The notes under the pieces were generated by a model. It did not search any database. It was not told the DNA's origin and saw nothing but the letters and a program-made list of their open reading frames with translations. A stretch of DNA of 64,000 nt from Haloferula sp. BvORR071 (lineage in GTDB: Bacteria; Verrucomicrobiota; Verrucomicrobiia; Verrucomicrobiales; Akkermansiaceae), in contig NZ_BATP01000016.1 of assembly GCF_000739615.1 (NCBI RefSeq), positions 51,760 to 115,759 of the forward strand, given 5' to 3'. Below, piece after piece: positions 8,500 through 15,988 of the stretch (position 1 is the first letter of the stretch; each line of letters opens with the position of its first letter). Both the position numbers and the translations under genes were made by a program.

Positions 8500-8977
8500 A
8501 GAACAACCGCAGGTGCTGGGGAACCTCCTCCCCGCTCTCGTGAAGCACCAGCACCGCCCGCTCCCCCCGCCGGGCCACCGACCGGGCGAAATCCAGCCCG
8601 GCCCTAGCCAAGGAATGGTCGGCACCGGGCCTCGCCCAGTCCTTGAAAACGATGCCCCGGGCCTCGAAATCCTTGGCCCTGGCTACAATCCATTCGAGAT
8701 CCCCCTCCCCCACGGCCGCAAAGCCGGCCTTCGCATAGCGATCCTCATCCCCCGGCAGGCAAGCGAACTGACCCATCAGCCCGATCAGAAGCTCCTGTAC
8801 CCGGGCAATAATCTCCTCGACTTCCGGCATCGCGCCGGCGGCGCGGGCCAAGCCGAGGGCAGAATTCAGTTCATCCACGGCCCCTAGCACTTCCATCCGA
8901 AGGGAGGTCTTTGCAATACGGCGGCCGAAGAGGAGATCGGTTTCGCCGTCGTCGCCGCGGCCGGTGATAATGCTCAT
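8453..8977 (-). CDS. ATP:cob(I)alamin adenosyltransferase, PduO type
   Basis: Adds the adenosyl group to cob(I)alamin or cobyrinic acid diamide to make coenzyme B12, 174 residues. The PduO-type N-terminus TGRGDDGETDLLFGRR (ATP site) and RMEVLGAVDELNSALGLAR are clear, as is the C-terminal helix RRGERAVLVLHE...FFNRLSDLLW. No other cobalamin gene is nearby, so it could serve salvage; that is inference. Its 3' end overlaps the convergent Smr gene by 47 bases. Confidence 0.93.
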   Translation of the reverse strand: MSIITGRGDDGETDLLFGRRIAKTSLRMEVLGAVDELNSALGLARAAGAMPEVEEIIARVQELLIGLMGQFACLPGDEDRYAKAGFAAVGEGDLEWIVARAKDFEARGIVFKDWARPGADHSLARAGLDFARSVARRGERAVLVLHESGEEVPQHLRLFFNRLSDLLWILARAA

Positions 8978-9017
8978 GGGCGGAGGAAATCACCGAACCG
9001 CCGGGATCCAATCCCAA

Positions 9018-9449
9018 TCAATCCCTCCGGGTATCCAGAAGCTCCCAGCCCTCGTGGGTCCACACCCGACGGTAGCCCGGACAAAACGGTATGGCACCCA
9101 CTTGCTTGGCCAGAATCCAGTTTCGGTCCTTCAGAAAAAGCAGGTAGGCCGCCACCGCTCCATCGTGGAGCCCCGCCGCAGGTGGCTCACGGAGAGGCAC
9201 CGCCAGGCCAGGGACCCGGTCCTTTCCGATGCCTCGAACCTCCCAGCCGCTTTGGCCGATGCCAGCATTGACCAAAATCTTCTCCGCACTTGGTCGACAC
9301 CCTTGAAACACCGCCTCCATTGCCTGGAAGTCAAACTGCTCCGGCCGGTAATTGGGATCGGTAGGAAAGAAGGAGAAGCAGGCCTTGAACAGAAATGCCC
9401 AGCCCAAAAGGGCAGGGATCCAGAGCCAGCGGTGCTTTATTCGATTCAG
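9018..9449 (-). CDS. hypothetical small membrane-anchored protein
   Basis: Unrecognised protein. The first ordinary start is TTG at 9407 (129 residues), but that cuts a hydrophobic helix. Reading back to CTG at 9449 adds NRIKHRWLWIPALL before GWAFLFKACF, giving a plausible basic-then-hydrophobic anchor of 143 residues. No ATG or GTG is available in this frame. The soluble part has no recognised domain; it contains FDFQAMEAVFQGC and ends GWELLDTRRD. The gene lies between the adenosyltransferase gene and queE and faces away from queE. It may be real but narrowly distributed; the start is uncertain. Confidence 0.45.
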   Translation of the reverse strand: MNRIKHRWLWIPALLGWAFLFKACFSFFPTDPNYRPEQFDFQAMEAVFQGCRPSAEKILVNAGIGQSGWEVRGIGKDRVPGLAVPLREPPAAGLHDGAVAAYLLFLKDRNWILAKQVGAIPFCPGYRRVWTHEGWELLDTRRD

Positions 9450-9524
9450 GTCCGCCGATTCGACAGAACTACCGCTCCAAGGTCAAACCAGCGACGATGA
9501 ATTCCGCGCAGAGCACTTGGATTG

Positions 9525-10316
9525 ATGATTGGAAGATTGCCGATTGGTGAGTTCTCTTCCGGCGTGCTCCTGTCCCGCCTGAACGACGGCCCGGAAATCT
9601 TCTTCACCCTGCAGGGCGAAGGGGTTTCCGCGGGGCTGCCCGCGGTCTTCGTGCGATCCGCGCTCTGCAACCTCCACTGCCGCTGGTGCGATACCGACCA
9701 CACTTGGAACTTCGAGGGCACGCCCTGGAAGCACGACAAGGACGCCGATCCGGCCTACCGGAAGCACAAGAAGGCCGAGGTGACGATTGAGGTGCCGCCG
9801 CAGGAAATCGTCGCCCGGGTGGCCGCCCATCCCTGTCGGCGGGTGGTGCTCACCGGCGGGGAGCCGCTGCTCCAACAGGAGGCGTGGCTGGAGGTGATTT
9901 CCGGTCTGCGGGCGATCGATCCGGCCTACGTTTTCGAGGTCGAGACCAACGGGACCCGGATGCCCAGCCCTGAATTCCGGGCGGCGGTGAACCAGTTCAA
10001 TGTGTCGCCCAAGCTGGCGAATTCGGGGATGGAGGCGAAGCTGAGGATCGTGCCGGGGGTGCTGGAATTCATAGTATCGGATCCAAAGGCGTGGTTTAAG
10101 TTCGTGGCCGTCAATGAGTCAGATATCGTTGAAATTGAGTCACTTTGCCGTGAATTCAAGATCCCGTCGGAGCGGGTGCTGCTGATGCCGGAGGGGCGCA
10201 CCGCGGCGGAGCTGGATCGGCACGCCCAGAGCATCGTGGCCCACTGCCTGCTGCATGGCTGGCGCTTCTGCGACCGCCTGCACGTCCGCCTGTGGGGGGA
10301 CAAGCGTGGAGTTTGA
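9525..10316 (+). CDS. queE: 7-carboxy-7-deazaguanine synthase (radical SAM)
   Basis: QueE converts 6-carboxytetrahydropterin to 7-carboxy-7-deazaguanine in the queuosine/7-deazaguanine pathway; 263 residues. It begins with the family-typical IFFTLQGEG. The radical SAM cluster motif CxxxCxxC is read as CNLHCRWC at about residues 48-55. The SAM-binding GGEP is in VVLTGGEPLLQQEAW, with VEVETNGT further on and NVSPKLANSG in the C-terminal half. The ATG at 9525 follows an in-frame TTG at 9522; neither has a clear Shine-Dalgarno. The insert after the cluster motif (EGTPWKHDKD..) marks the longer QueE subtype. No other queuosine gene is in the window. Confidence 0.93.
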   Translation: MIGRLPIGEFSSGVLLSRLNDGPEIFFTLQGEGVSAGLPAVFVRSALCNLHCRWCDTDHTWNFEGTPWKHDKDADPAYRKHKKAEVTIEVPPQEIVARVAAHPCRRVVLTGGEPLLQQEAWLEVISGLRAIDPAYVFEVETNGTRMPSPEFRAAVNQFNVSPKLANSGMEAKLRIVPGVLEFIVSDPKAWFKFVAVNESDIVEIESLCREFKIPSERVLLMPEGRTAAELDRHAQSIVAHCLLHGWRFCDRLHVRLWGDKRGV

Positions 10317-10388
10317 TCATCAAGCCGCAACTTTTCACTCGCTCCCCGGTTTCTCACAACGGAAACTGGCCCCTGACCACCCTCCACC

Positions 10389-10790
10389 ATGAAGCGCGAC
10401 AACCATTCCGATTTTGAGAAGGACCCCGTGTGGGAACTCCTGCGGGAAAGCGCGGCCAAGCGACCCAGCCCGAACTTCGCCTCGAACGTCCTGCGGGCCG
10501 CCCGCTTGGAAGGCCAAGAACAGGTGAAGCCGTGGTGGAAGAGCTTCCTGATTCCGCTCTCCGCTGGCACGGCTTTGGCCGGTGCCGCCGCGTTGGTGGC
10601 GGTGGTGATGAGCATGCAGAGCGCTGCTCCGCAAGGTCGTGGCCCGGACAGAACCGCCGAGGCTCCCATCCCCAAGGAATCTTCCTTGGCTGCCTTGGAG
10701 GACACCGCCCAGACCGAAGTTTTCCTGACCGCTTGTGAGAACCTCGGTGCTTACAAGGACGAGGAGCTGGTCTCGATGATCGGCTTCTGA
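10389..10790 (+). CDS. hypothetical single-pass membrane protein
   Basis: 133 residues, no recognised family. A charged N-terminal region (1-55) carries DPVWELLRESAAKRPSPNFASNVLRAAR, then one membrane helix (about 56-80, PLSAGTALAGAAALVAVVMSM), a Pro-rich linker and a short acidic C-terminal helix. Proteins of this shape with an N-terminal 'PSPxFxxNVLRAAR' block often sit next to ECF sigma genes in Verrucomicrobia, but no sigma gene is adjacent here. It faces the end of the giant repeat-protein gene, with 11 bases between stops. Confidence 0.65.
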   Translation: MKRDNHSDFEKDPVWELLRESAAKRPSPNFASNVLRAARLEGQEQVKPWWKSFLIPLSAGTALAGAAALVAVVMSMQSAAPQGRGPDRTAEAPIPKESSLAALEDTAQTEVFLTACENLGAYKDEELVSMIGF

Positions 10791-10791
10791 G

Positions 10792-10817
10792 AACCCAGCA
10801 CCTAATGGGTGCGGGTT
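10792..10817. terminator. bidirectional hairpin between convergent genes
   Basis: AACCC-GCACC paired with GGTGC-GGGTT, loop TAATG, one bulged A. It spans the gap between the hypothetical membrane-protein gene and the giant repeat-protein gene and overlaps the latter's stop codon. There is no long T-run on either strand, so efficiency is uncertain. Confidence 0.5.
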
Positions 10818-13800
10818 ACTACGAGTCTCGCGAAGCGGGGGCCGTTCCATGGGAGCGTGATCCGTTCGCGGGTGAGCTTGCCTTGGGTGCCGACGATGGT
10901 GGCGGCTGGGCCGGGGAGCCAGGTTTTAAGGTCGTAGGAGACCTGCCAGGAGGCGTCGATCGGGGCTACTCCGGCGAGGCCTGATAGAGCGGTGCGGTCG
11001 AGGAGGGCCTCTACCTGGAAGCCTTGGGGGGTAATGGTTTGGGTGATCGGGAAGAGGGTTCCGGCGAGCGGATTGCTGCCGAGAGCGAGTTCCATGAGAT
11101 TGCTGACGCCGTCGTTGTCCGGGTCGGCGGTGTCGAGGGCGTTTGGACCGCTGAGTGTGGGGTTGGCGGCGAGCCAGCGCTGCCAGGGATCGGCGATGGG
11201 AGCGGTGCTGGATAGATTGATGCGGGCGATGCCGCTGACACTTGTATCCCCTGCTGCCCGGGTGAGGCGGAACCAGTAGGTCTGTGCCGCCACCGGCTTG
11301 AAGGCGACCAGGCTGGCTCCGGCGCCGGGAAGCGTGGAGGCATTGTCGTTCTCTGTGAGGATCGCGGGGATGGTCGGTGGATCGGTGGTGAAGACCGTGA
11401 GGACGGTGTCGTATTCGCTGCCGAGGGTATCGACCCAGACGCCATTGCTGTTAGGTGCGGTCCACTTCCACCAGAGGCTGGCCTTGGAGGGGTTTAGGCT
11501 GGTGGCATAGCCGGGCTCGCCGGTTTCGATGCTGGCGCCGGTGCTTTCCACGCTGTCGGTGGCGCTGCTGCCGTTGAGGGTGCTGGCATTGGCGAAGAGA
11601 TCATTCGCCGGGCCGCCGAGAGAGAGCGCGAAGCTCGAGGTGGTCTCGTTGTAGGGCCGGGTGGCGACCGCGATGTGGTAGGTCTGGCCAGCTACGACGT
11701 TTGCCGTAAATGATGGGGCGCCCGGCGCGAGGAAGCCCGAGGTGAGCCACTGCTGGCGGGTATTGCCGCGATAGAGCTGCAGGGCGAGCGAAGCGGTCGA
11801 TTGCAAGCGCAGGCTGACCGGGCCGGTGGTGGATGGGGTCCAGTCATACCAGACCGAGCGGCCGGGCGGGAACTGGGTGGCGCTGCCGGTGCCATTCGAG
11901 TTCGAGTGGTCGGGTTCGAAGGGCTGGCAGGAGGCATTGGTGATGTCGCCATTGATCGTGCCGAAGGCCGCGGCGAGAACCTGGGCGTTTTCCCAATTGT
12001 CATTCGCCGGCGCTGCTCCCGGCGCGGGAGCGAGCAGTGAAAGTGTGGCGGCACGGGTTCGCTGCAGACTCGATTGGGAAACGAAGACCCACTGCTGCCC
12101 GACGGTGCTTTTGAGGCGCAGCGTCGGTGCACCGCCATTGGTGCGACTGGCTCCTGCGGTCATTGTGCTGGTTTCGCCATCGGCAAAGGCGAGCAGGGCA
12201 TCCGACTCGGCCAAGGCACCCGAAAGCTTCAGCTCCGCGATACCGGCGGTGGACGCGGTCCAGCGCCAATAAAGACGGTTCTCCGTCTCATTGCCGAGAG
12301 TCACCGGGATCGACCATGAATCGCCTGACAGCGCCAGCGCGCTGTAGAAGCGGTCATTCGCCGGTGGGGCTTGAGCGAGAGACTCGCGGAGCTGCACATC
12401 CACCGGCCCGGGAGCCAAGGTGGAGACCTTGACAAAGTAGAGCACGTCCGGCACCGCATCGAAGGTGATGGAGACATCACCCGAACCCGGCACGGGTTGT
12501 CCCGAGCCGGCATTGGTCACAGAAACCGTGGTGCCACTACCGGGAACGCCGACGGCACGCCATTCCATGCGCACGCAAACATCGGTGGTCCAGGCCCACC
12601 AGAGCGTGCGACGGGCGGTCGGTGCCTGGACGCTGTCGACCTCGTAGGCACCGGTGGTGTTTACGGTGAAGGGATTGGCAGTGGGCGCGATCAGGTAGGA
12701 GTTGTCCAGATTGCCATTCACCGGCACCACGCCGAGCTTCACCCAACCCGGGTCGGCGACCGCAGAAGGAGTATCGACCACGATGCGATAGGTTTCCCCG
12801 GCAAGGGCATCGAACTCCAGACGGCCCCAATGAGCATCCGAGGTTTGCGCGGTGATCGGGACCAAGCTGTTCAAGGCCGAGCCGCGATAGACCGCGATCC
12901 GCGCGAGCAGACCGGTGGTTTCCGTCTCCATCCAGATCCGGGCGTGGCGGGTGGTCTGCGGAGTCCAAGCCCACCACAGCGATTTCGCGGCGGCGCGACC
13001 GCCGGGCGCGGGTTCGCTGGCCTCGAAGCTGGCACCGCGCGGATAGGCCAAGGACTCGGCTTGGTCGGTATTCCAGACAATGGCGTTGGCGAAGGCATCA
13101 TTCGCGGGTGCGGCGGCAGCGGTGACCAGATTGAGGATGATCAAGCCGCGGGTGCTGTCTGTGGAGTCCGCGGCGATCTTGTAGCTGGTGCCTGCCACCG
13201 CGGTGAAATTGAGCGTGGTGAATGGAGCGGCAGTGGCGGCCGAGGCTATCGGTGAAAGCGAAGCAAGCGCGCTGCCGGTGTAGACGGCCAGGCGCGGAGA
13301 GGCGGTGCTGCCATTGGTGTCGAGGGTCACGGGGCCGCTGGCAGCTGCGGTCCACTCCCACCACACGGAGTTGGTGGCGGCGGTGCCCGCATGGACAGGC
13401 TCGCTTGCTTCATTCCGTGCGCCGACATTGTCGGAACTGGTCCGCACGACATTGCCGCTGATCAGCGTGCGCGCGGCGAAGTTGTCGTTCAGCGGCGCGG
13501 CGGACATGGTGATGGAGATCGTGAAGTTCCCCGTGTCAGTCGGATTGCCATCGACGGCGATCTTGTAGATCGAGCCGGAGCTGACCGTAACGCCGAATTG
13601 CGATTGGGCCTCGGTGGCAGAGGGAGCACCAGAGCCCAAGGTCACGGCTGGAAAGAGCGAGTTGACCGCCGTTCCTGTGTAGATCCCCCAAGCGGGAGCG
13701 AAGCGCGGGGCTGTCACGCGGATCAGAGCCTTGCCGCTGGAAGGAGCAGTCCACTCATACCACACCGAGTGCCCGGAATTTCCGGCGGCGCTGGGAATCG

Positions 13801-15988
13801 CAACCTCGCCCCCTTCAGCCGTGGCAGCGGTCACGGTGCCACTTGCCGTTACCGCGGCACCGCTGAGAACGAGGCGGTTCGCGAAGGCATCATTCGGTGG
13901 AGCGACCGCCGGGGCCAGCGAGAGCTGCACGCTGCCCTCCTGGAAGGAGTTGCCATCCACCTGAAAGAAATACTGGGTGCCGTTGGTGGCATTCAGAAAG
14001 AGCGCGCCGCTGCTGTTCCAGCCGCCCGATTGATCCTTCGCCACGTTGGTCAAGGCGTTCAGCGCACTGCCGGTGTAGATCCCCAGCACGGAATCGAAGC
14101 TGCTACCCGCGAGTGAAACGCGGTAGCGGCCCGCTGCCGGTGCGGTCCACTTCCACCACACCGTAGAGGAAGCGTATGGATCACTCAGGCCTGAAAGTGG
14201 TTCGGAACCGGCATCCTCACGGCTGGCATCTACATTCGTGCCATTGGCTGTCCACGCGCTGCCGGTCATGTTGATCGCGTTCGCGAAGTTGTCGTTCGCC
14301 GGAACCGCGATGGCGTGGATGTTCAGCTTCGAGCTGCCGTTGTAGTTGTTCTCACGGCGGAGCTGGATCGCATACTCGGTGCCGCTGGTGGCATCGAGTA
14401 GGATGCGGCCGAAGGTATTGCCCGCAGTCGAACCAATCTTCTCGCTGCCAACGCTGACCAAGGAATCCAGTGCAGTGCCGGTGAAGACCTTCACGCGGTT
14501 GAACTGCACGCTGCCAGCGCTATCGATCACGAAGCGTGCCGTGGAAGGCGCGGTCCAGCGATACCAGACGGTCGGCGGGCCTAGGCCATCGATGCCCGGT
14601 TCATTGTTCTGCCAGCTCGCGAATTCGAGATCAGTGGTATTCGTTGCAGTCGGACCGGAGAGAAGGAGGCGGTTCGCGAAGTCGTCGTGGGCAGGCGACT
14701 GGATCATCCGCAGCGAGAAGCGGACGCGGTTGTATTCATCCCCTCCCCTCAGGCGCACCACGGTGCCGGAAGTGACCTGATAGAAGAAGGTCACCGCGCC
14801 GAGCGTGGGACGGGTGCCGGAACGCGGGTCGGTCGGCAAGAGCGTCAGAGCATTGACTGAGGCCCCGGTGAAGGGCTCGACCGTGCCTTCCATCATCGCG
14901 ACGGCCAGCACGCCGGTGGAGGGGGCGGTCCAGTTCCACCAGATCGACTTCGATTCATCCATCGCCGCAGCCGGTTCGCCGGCCTCGCGGGTGGCGTAGG
15001 TGGTCCAGCCATCGCCGGAGGGCGCACTTCCTGTCAGGGTGGTGGCATTCGCGAAGTCATCATTGATCGGTGCCGACACCTGCTTGAGCGCCAGGCGGCA
15101 GACGCCGTGCTCGGCGAGGCCATTGACCACCGCGCCCTGGAGCTGGATGCGATAGGTCGTGCCCGAGACCGCCTTGAAATTCACCCGGCCACCGCCGAAG
15201 GCCTGGCCCAGCGCGAGACCGAAGGTGTCACTGGCATAATCGATGCGGGTCAGGCTGTTGACCGCAGCGCCGGTGTAAACGGCGACCATGTTGTCAAAGT
15301 CGCTGCGCTGGGTATCGATGCTGTAAGTGCCACTGCCGGGTGCGGTCCAGTTGAACCAGATCGTATTGCCCGCATTCCCCGCGATGCCCAGCGGCTCCCC
15401 GGCTTCAGAACCGGCGAGGCTGTTGGTTGCGAAAACTTCCGTATCCGTCCCACTGATCGGGGAGGCCGAGGCGAAGTTGTCATTCACCGGAAAGAGAGCA
15501 CCGGAAACCCGGGTCAGCGAGACCTGCACCCGTGAGGGCAAGAGCGCGTCGGCGGTGGCGGTGGGAGAGAGATTATCCGTCCCAAGGACCTGGATGTAGT
15601 AGGTCTTCCCGGACACCACATCCATGTTTGCCTGCGCTGAATGGGCCCGCTCGAAGTGAGAGGAGGCGTAGGAGATCAAGCGCAGGTCATCGAGCGAGGT
15701 GCCGCGGTAAAGCCCGAGCATGACGTCCGCCTCGCTGCCCCAAGTGCGGACGCGGTAGGTCGCAGTGTCCTTGGCGGTCCATTTCCACCAGATGGTCTGG
15801 CCATTCGGGTAGCCATTGAGGATCGGCTCATTGGCCTCGCTGGTCGCCTCGTGGAGCGTGCCGCTGGCAAGCCAGAAGGTGCTGGTATCAGCGGTGGCGG
15901 AGGCGAAGTTGTCATTCACCGGCGGCGCGGCGGAGGCGACCGCGAGGCTGGCAAGAACGCTGGCGAGAAGGGAGCGAAGGGCGTTCAT
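10802..15988 (-). CDS. giant exported protein with 12 PPC-like beta-sandwich repeats
   Basis: 1,728 residues. A Sec signal peptide (MNALRSLLASVLASLAVASA) is followed by about 12 repeats of 115-145 residues. Each opens with a variant of 'PxNDNFANAxxLSG', continues through 'EASEP..SVWWKWTAPxSG' and closes with 'YTGSALNSLxxV' and an 'AGTxYxIxVDG' strand. This resembles the bacterial pre-peptidase C-terminal (PPC) beta-sandwich. Repeats 9 and 10 are the most diverged. The C-terminus (from about 1610) has a DxDxDG-type calcium-binding segment, DTADPDNDGVSNLMELALGSNP, shared with the tail of the beta-strand repeat protein at 27.2 kb. Its ATG overlaps the stop of the upstream beta-propeller gene (4 bases), so the two are coupled. 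A cell-surface or secreted adhesin-like role is likely; no catalytic domain is seen. Confidence 0.85.
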   Translation of the reverse strand: MNALRSLLASVLASLAVASAAPPVNDNFASATADTSTFWLASGTLHEATSEANEPILNGYPNGQTIWWKWTAKDTATYRVRTWGSEADVMLGLYRGTSLDDLRLISYASSHFERAHSAQANMDVVSGKTYYIQVLGTDNLSPTATADALLPSRVQVSLTRVSGALFPVNDNFASASPISGTDTEVFATNSLAGSEAGEPLGIAGNAGNTIWFNWTAPGSGTYSIDTQRSDFDNMVAVYTGAAVNSLTRIDYASDTFGLALGQAFGGGRVNFKAVSGTTYRIQLQGAVVNGLAEHGVCRLALKQVSAPINDDFANATTLTGSAPSGDGWTTYATREAGEPAAAMDESKSIWWNWTAPSTGVLAVAMMEGTVEPFTGASVNALTLLPTDPRSGTRPTLGAVTFFYQVTSGTVVRLRGGDEYNRVRFSLRMIQSPAHDDFANRLLLSGPTATNTTDLEFASWQNNEPGIDGLGPPTVWYRWTAPSTARFVIDSAGSVQFNRVKVFTGTALDSLVSVGSEKIGSTAGNTFGRILLDATSGTEYAIQLRRENNYNGSSKLNIHAIAVPANDNFANAINMTGSAWTANGTNVDASREDAGSEPLSGLSDPYASSTVWWKWTAPAAGRYRVSLAGSSFDSVLGIYTGSALNALTNVAKDQSGGWNSSGALFLNATNGTQYFFQVDGNSFQEGSVQLSLAPAVAPPNDAFANRLVLSGAAVTASGTVTAATAEGGEVAIPSAAGNSGHSVWYEWTAPSSGKALIRVTAPRFAPAWGIYTGTAVNSLFPAVTLGSGAPSATEAQSQFGVTVSSGSIYKIAVDGNPTDTGNFTISITMSAAPLNDNFAARTLISGNVVRTSSDNVGARNEASEPVHAGTAATNSVWWEWTAAASGPVTLDTNGSTASPRLAVYTGSALASLSPIASAATAAPFTTLNFTAVAGTSYKIAADSTDSTRGLIILNLVTAAAAPANDAFANAIVWNTDQAESLAYPRGASFEASEPAPGGRAAAKSLWWAWTPQTTRHARIWMETETTGLLARIAVYRGSALNSLVPITAQTSDAHWGRLEFDALAGETYRIVVDTPSAVADPGWVKLGVVPVNGNLDNSYLIAPTANPFTVNTTGAYEVDSVQAPTARRTLWWAWTTDVCVRMEWRAVGVPGSGTTVSVTNAGSGQPVPGSGDVSITFDAVPDVLYFVKVSTLAPGPVDVQLRESLAQAPPANDRFYSALALSGDSWSIPVTLGNETENRLYWRWTASTAGIAELKLSGALAESDALLAFADGETSTMTAGASRTNGGAPTLRLKSTVGQQWVFVSQSSLQRTRAATLSLLAPAPGAAPANDNWENAQVLAAAFGTINGDITNASCQPFEPDHSNSNGTGSATQFPPGRSVWYDWTPSTTGPVSLRLQSTASLALQLYRGNTRQQWLTSGFLAPGAPSFTANVVAGQTYHIAVATRPYNETTSSFALSLGGPANDLFANASTLNGSSATDSVESTGASIETGEPGYATSLNPSKASLWWKWTAPNSNGVWVDTLGSEYDTVLTVFTTDPPTIPAILTENDNASTLPGAGASLVAFKPVAAQTYWFRLTRAAGDTSVSGIARINLSSTAPIADPWQRWLAANPTLSGPNALDTADPDNDGVSNLMELALGSNPLAGTLFPITQTITPQGFQVEALLDRTALSGLAGVAPIDASWQVSYDLKTWLPGPAATIVGTQGKLTRERITLPWNGPRFARLVVTRTH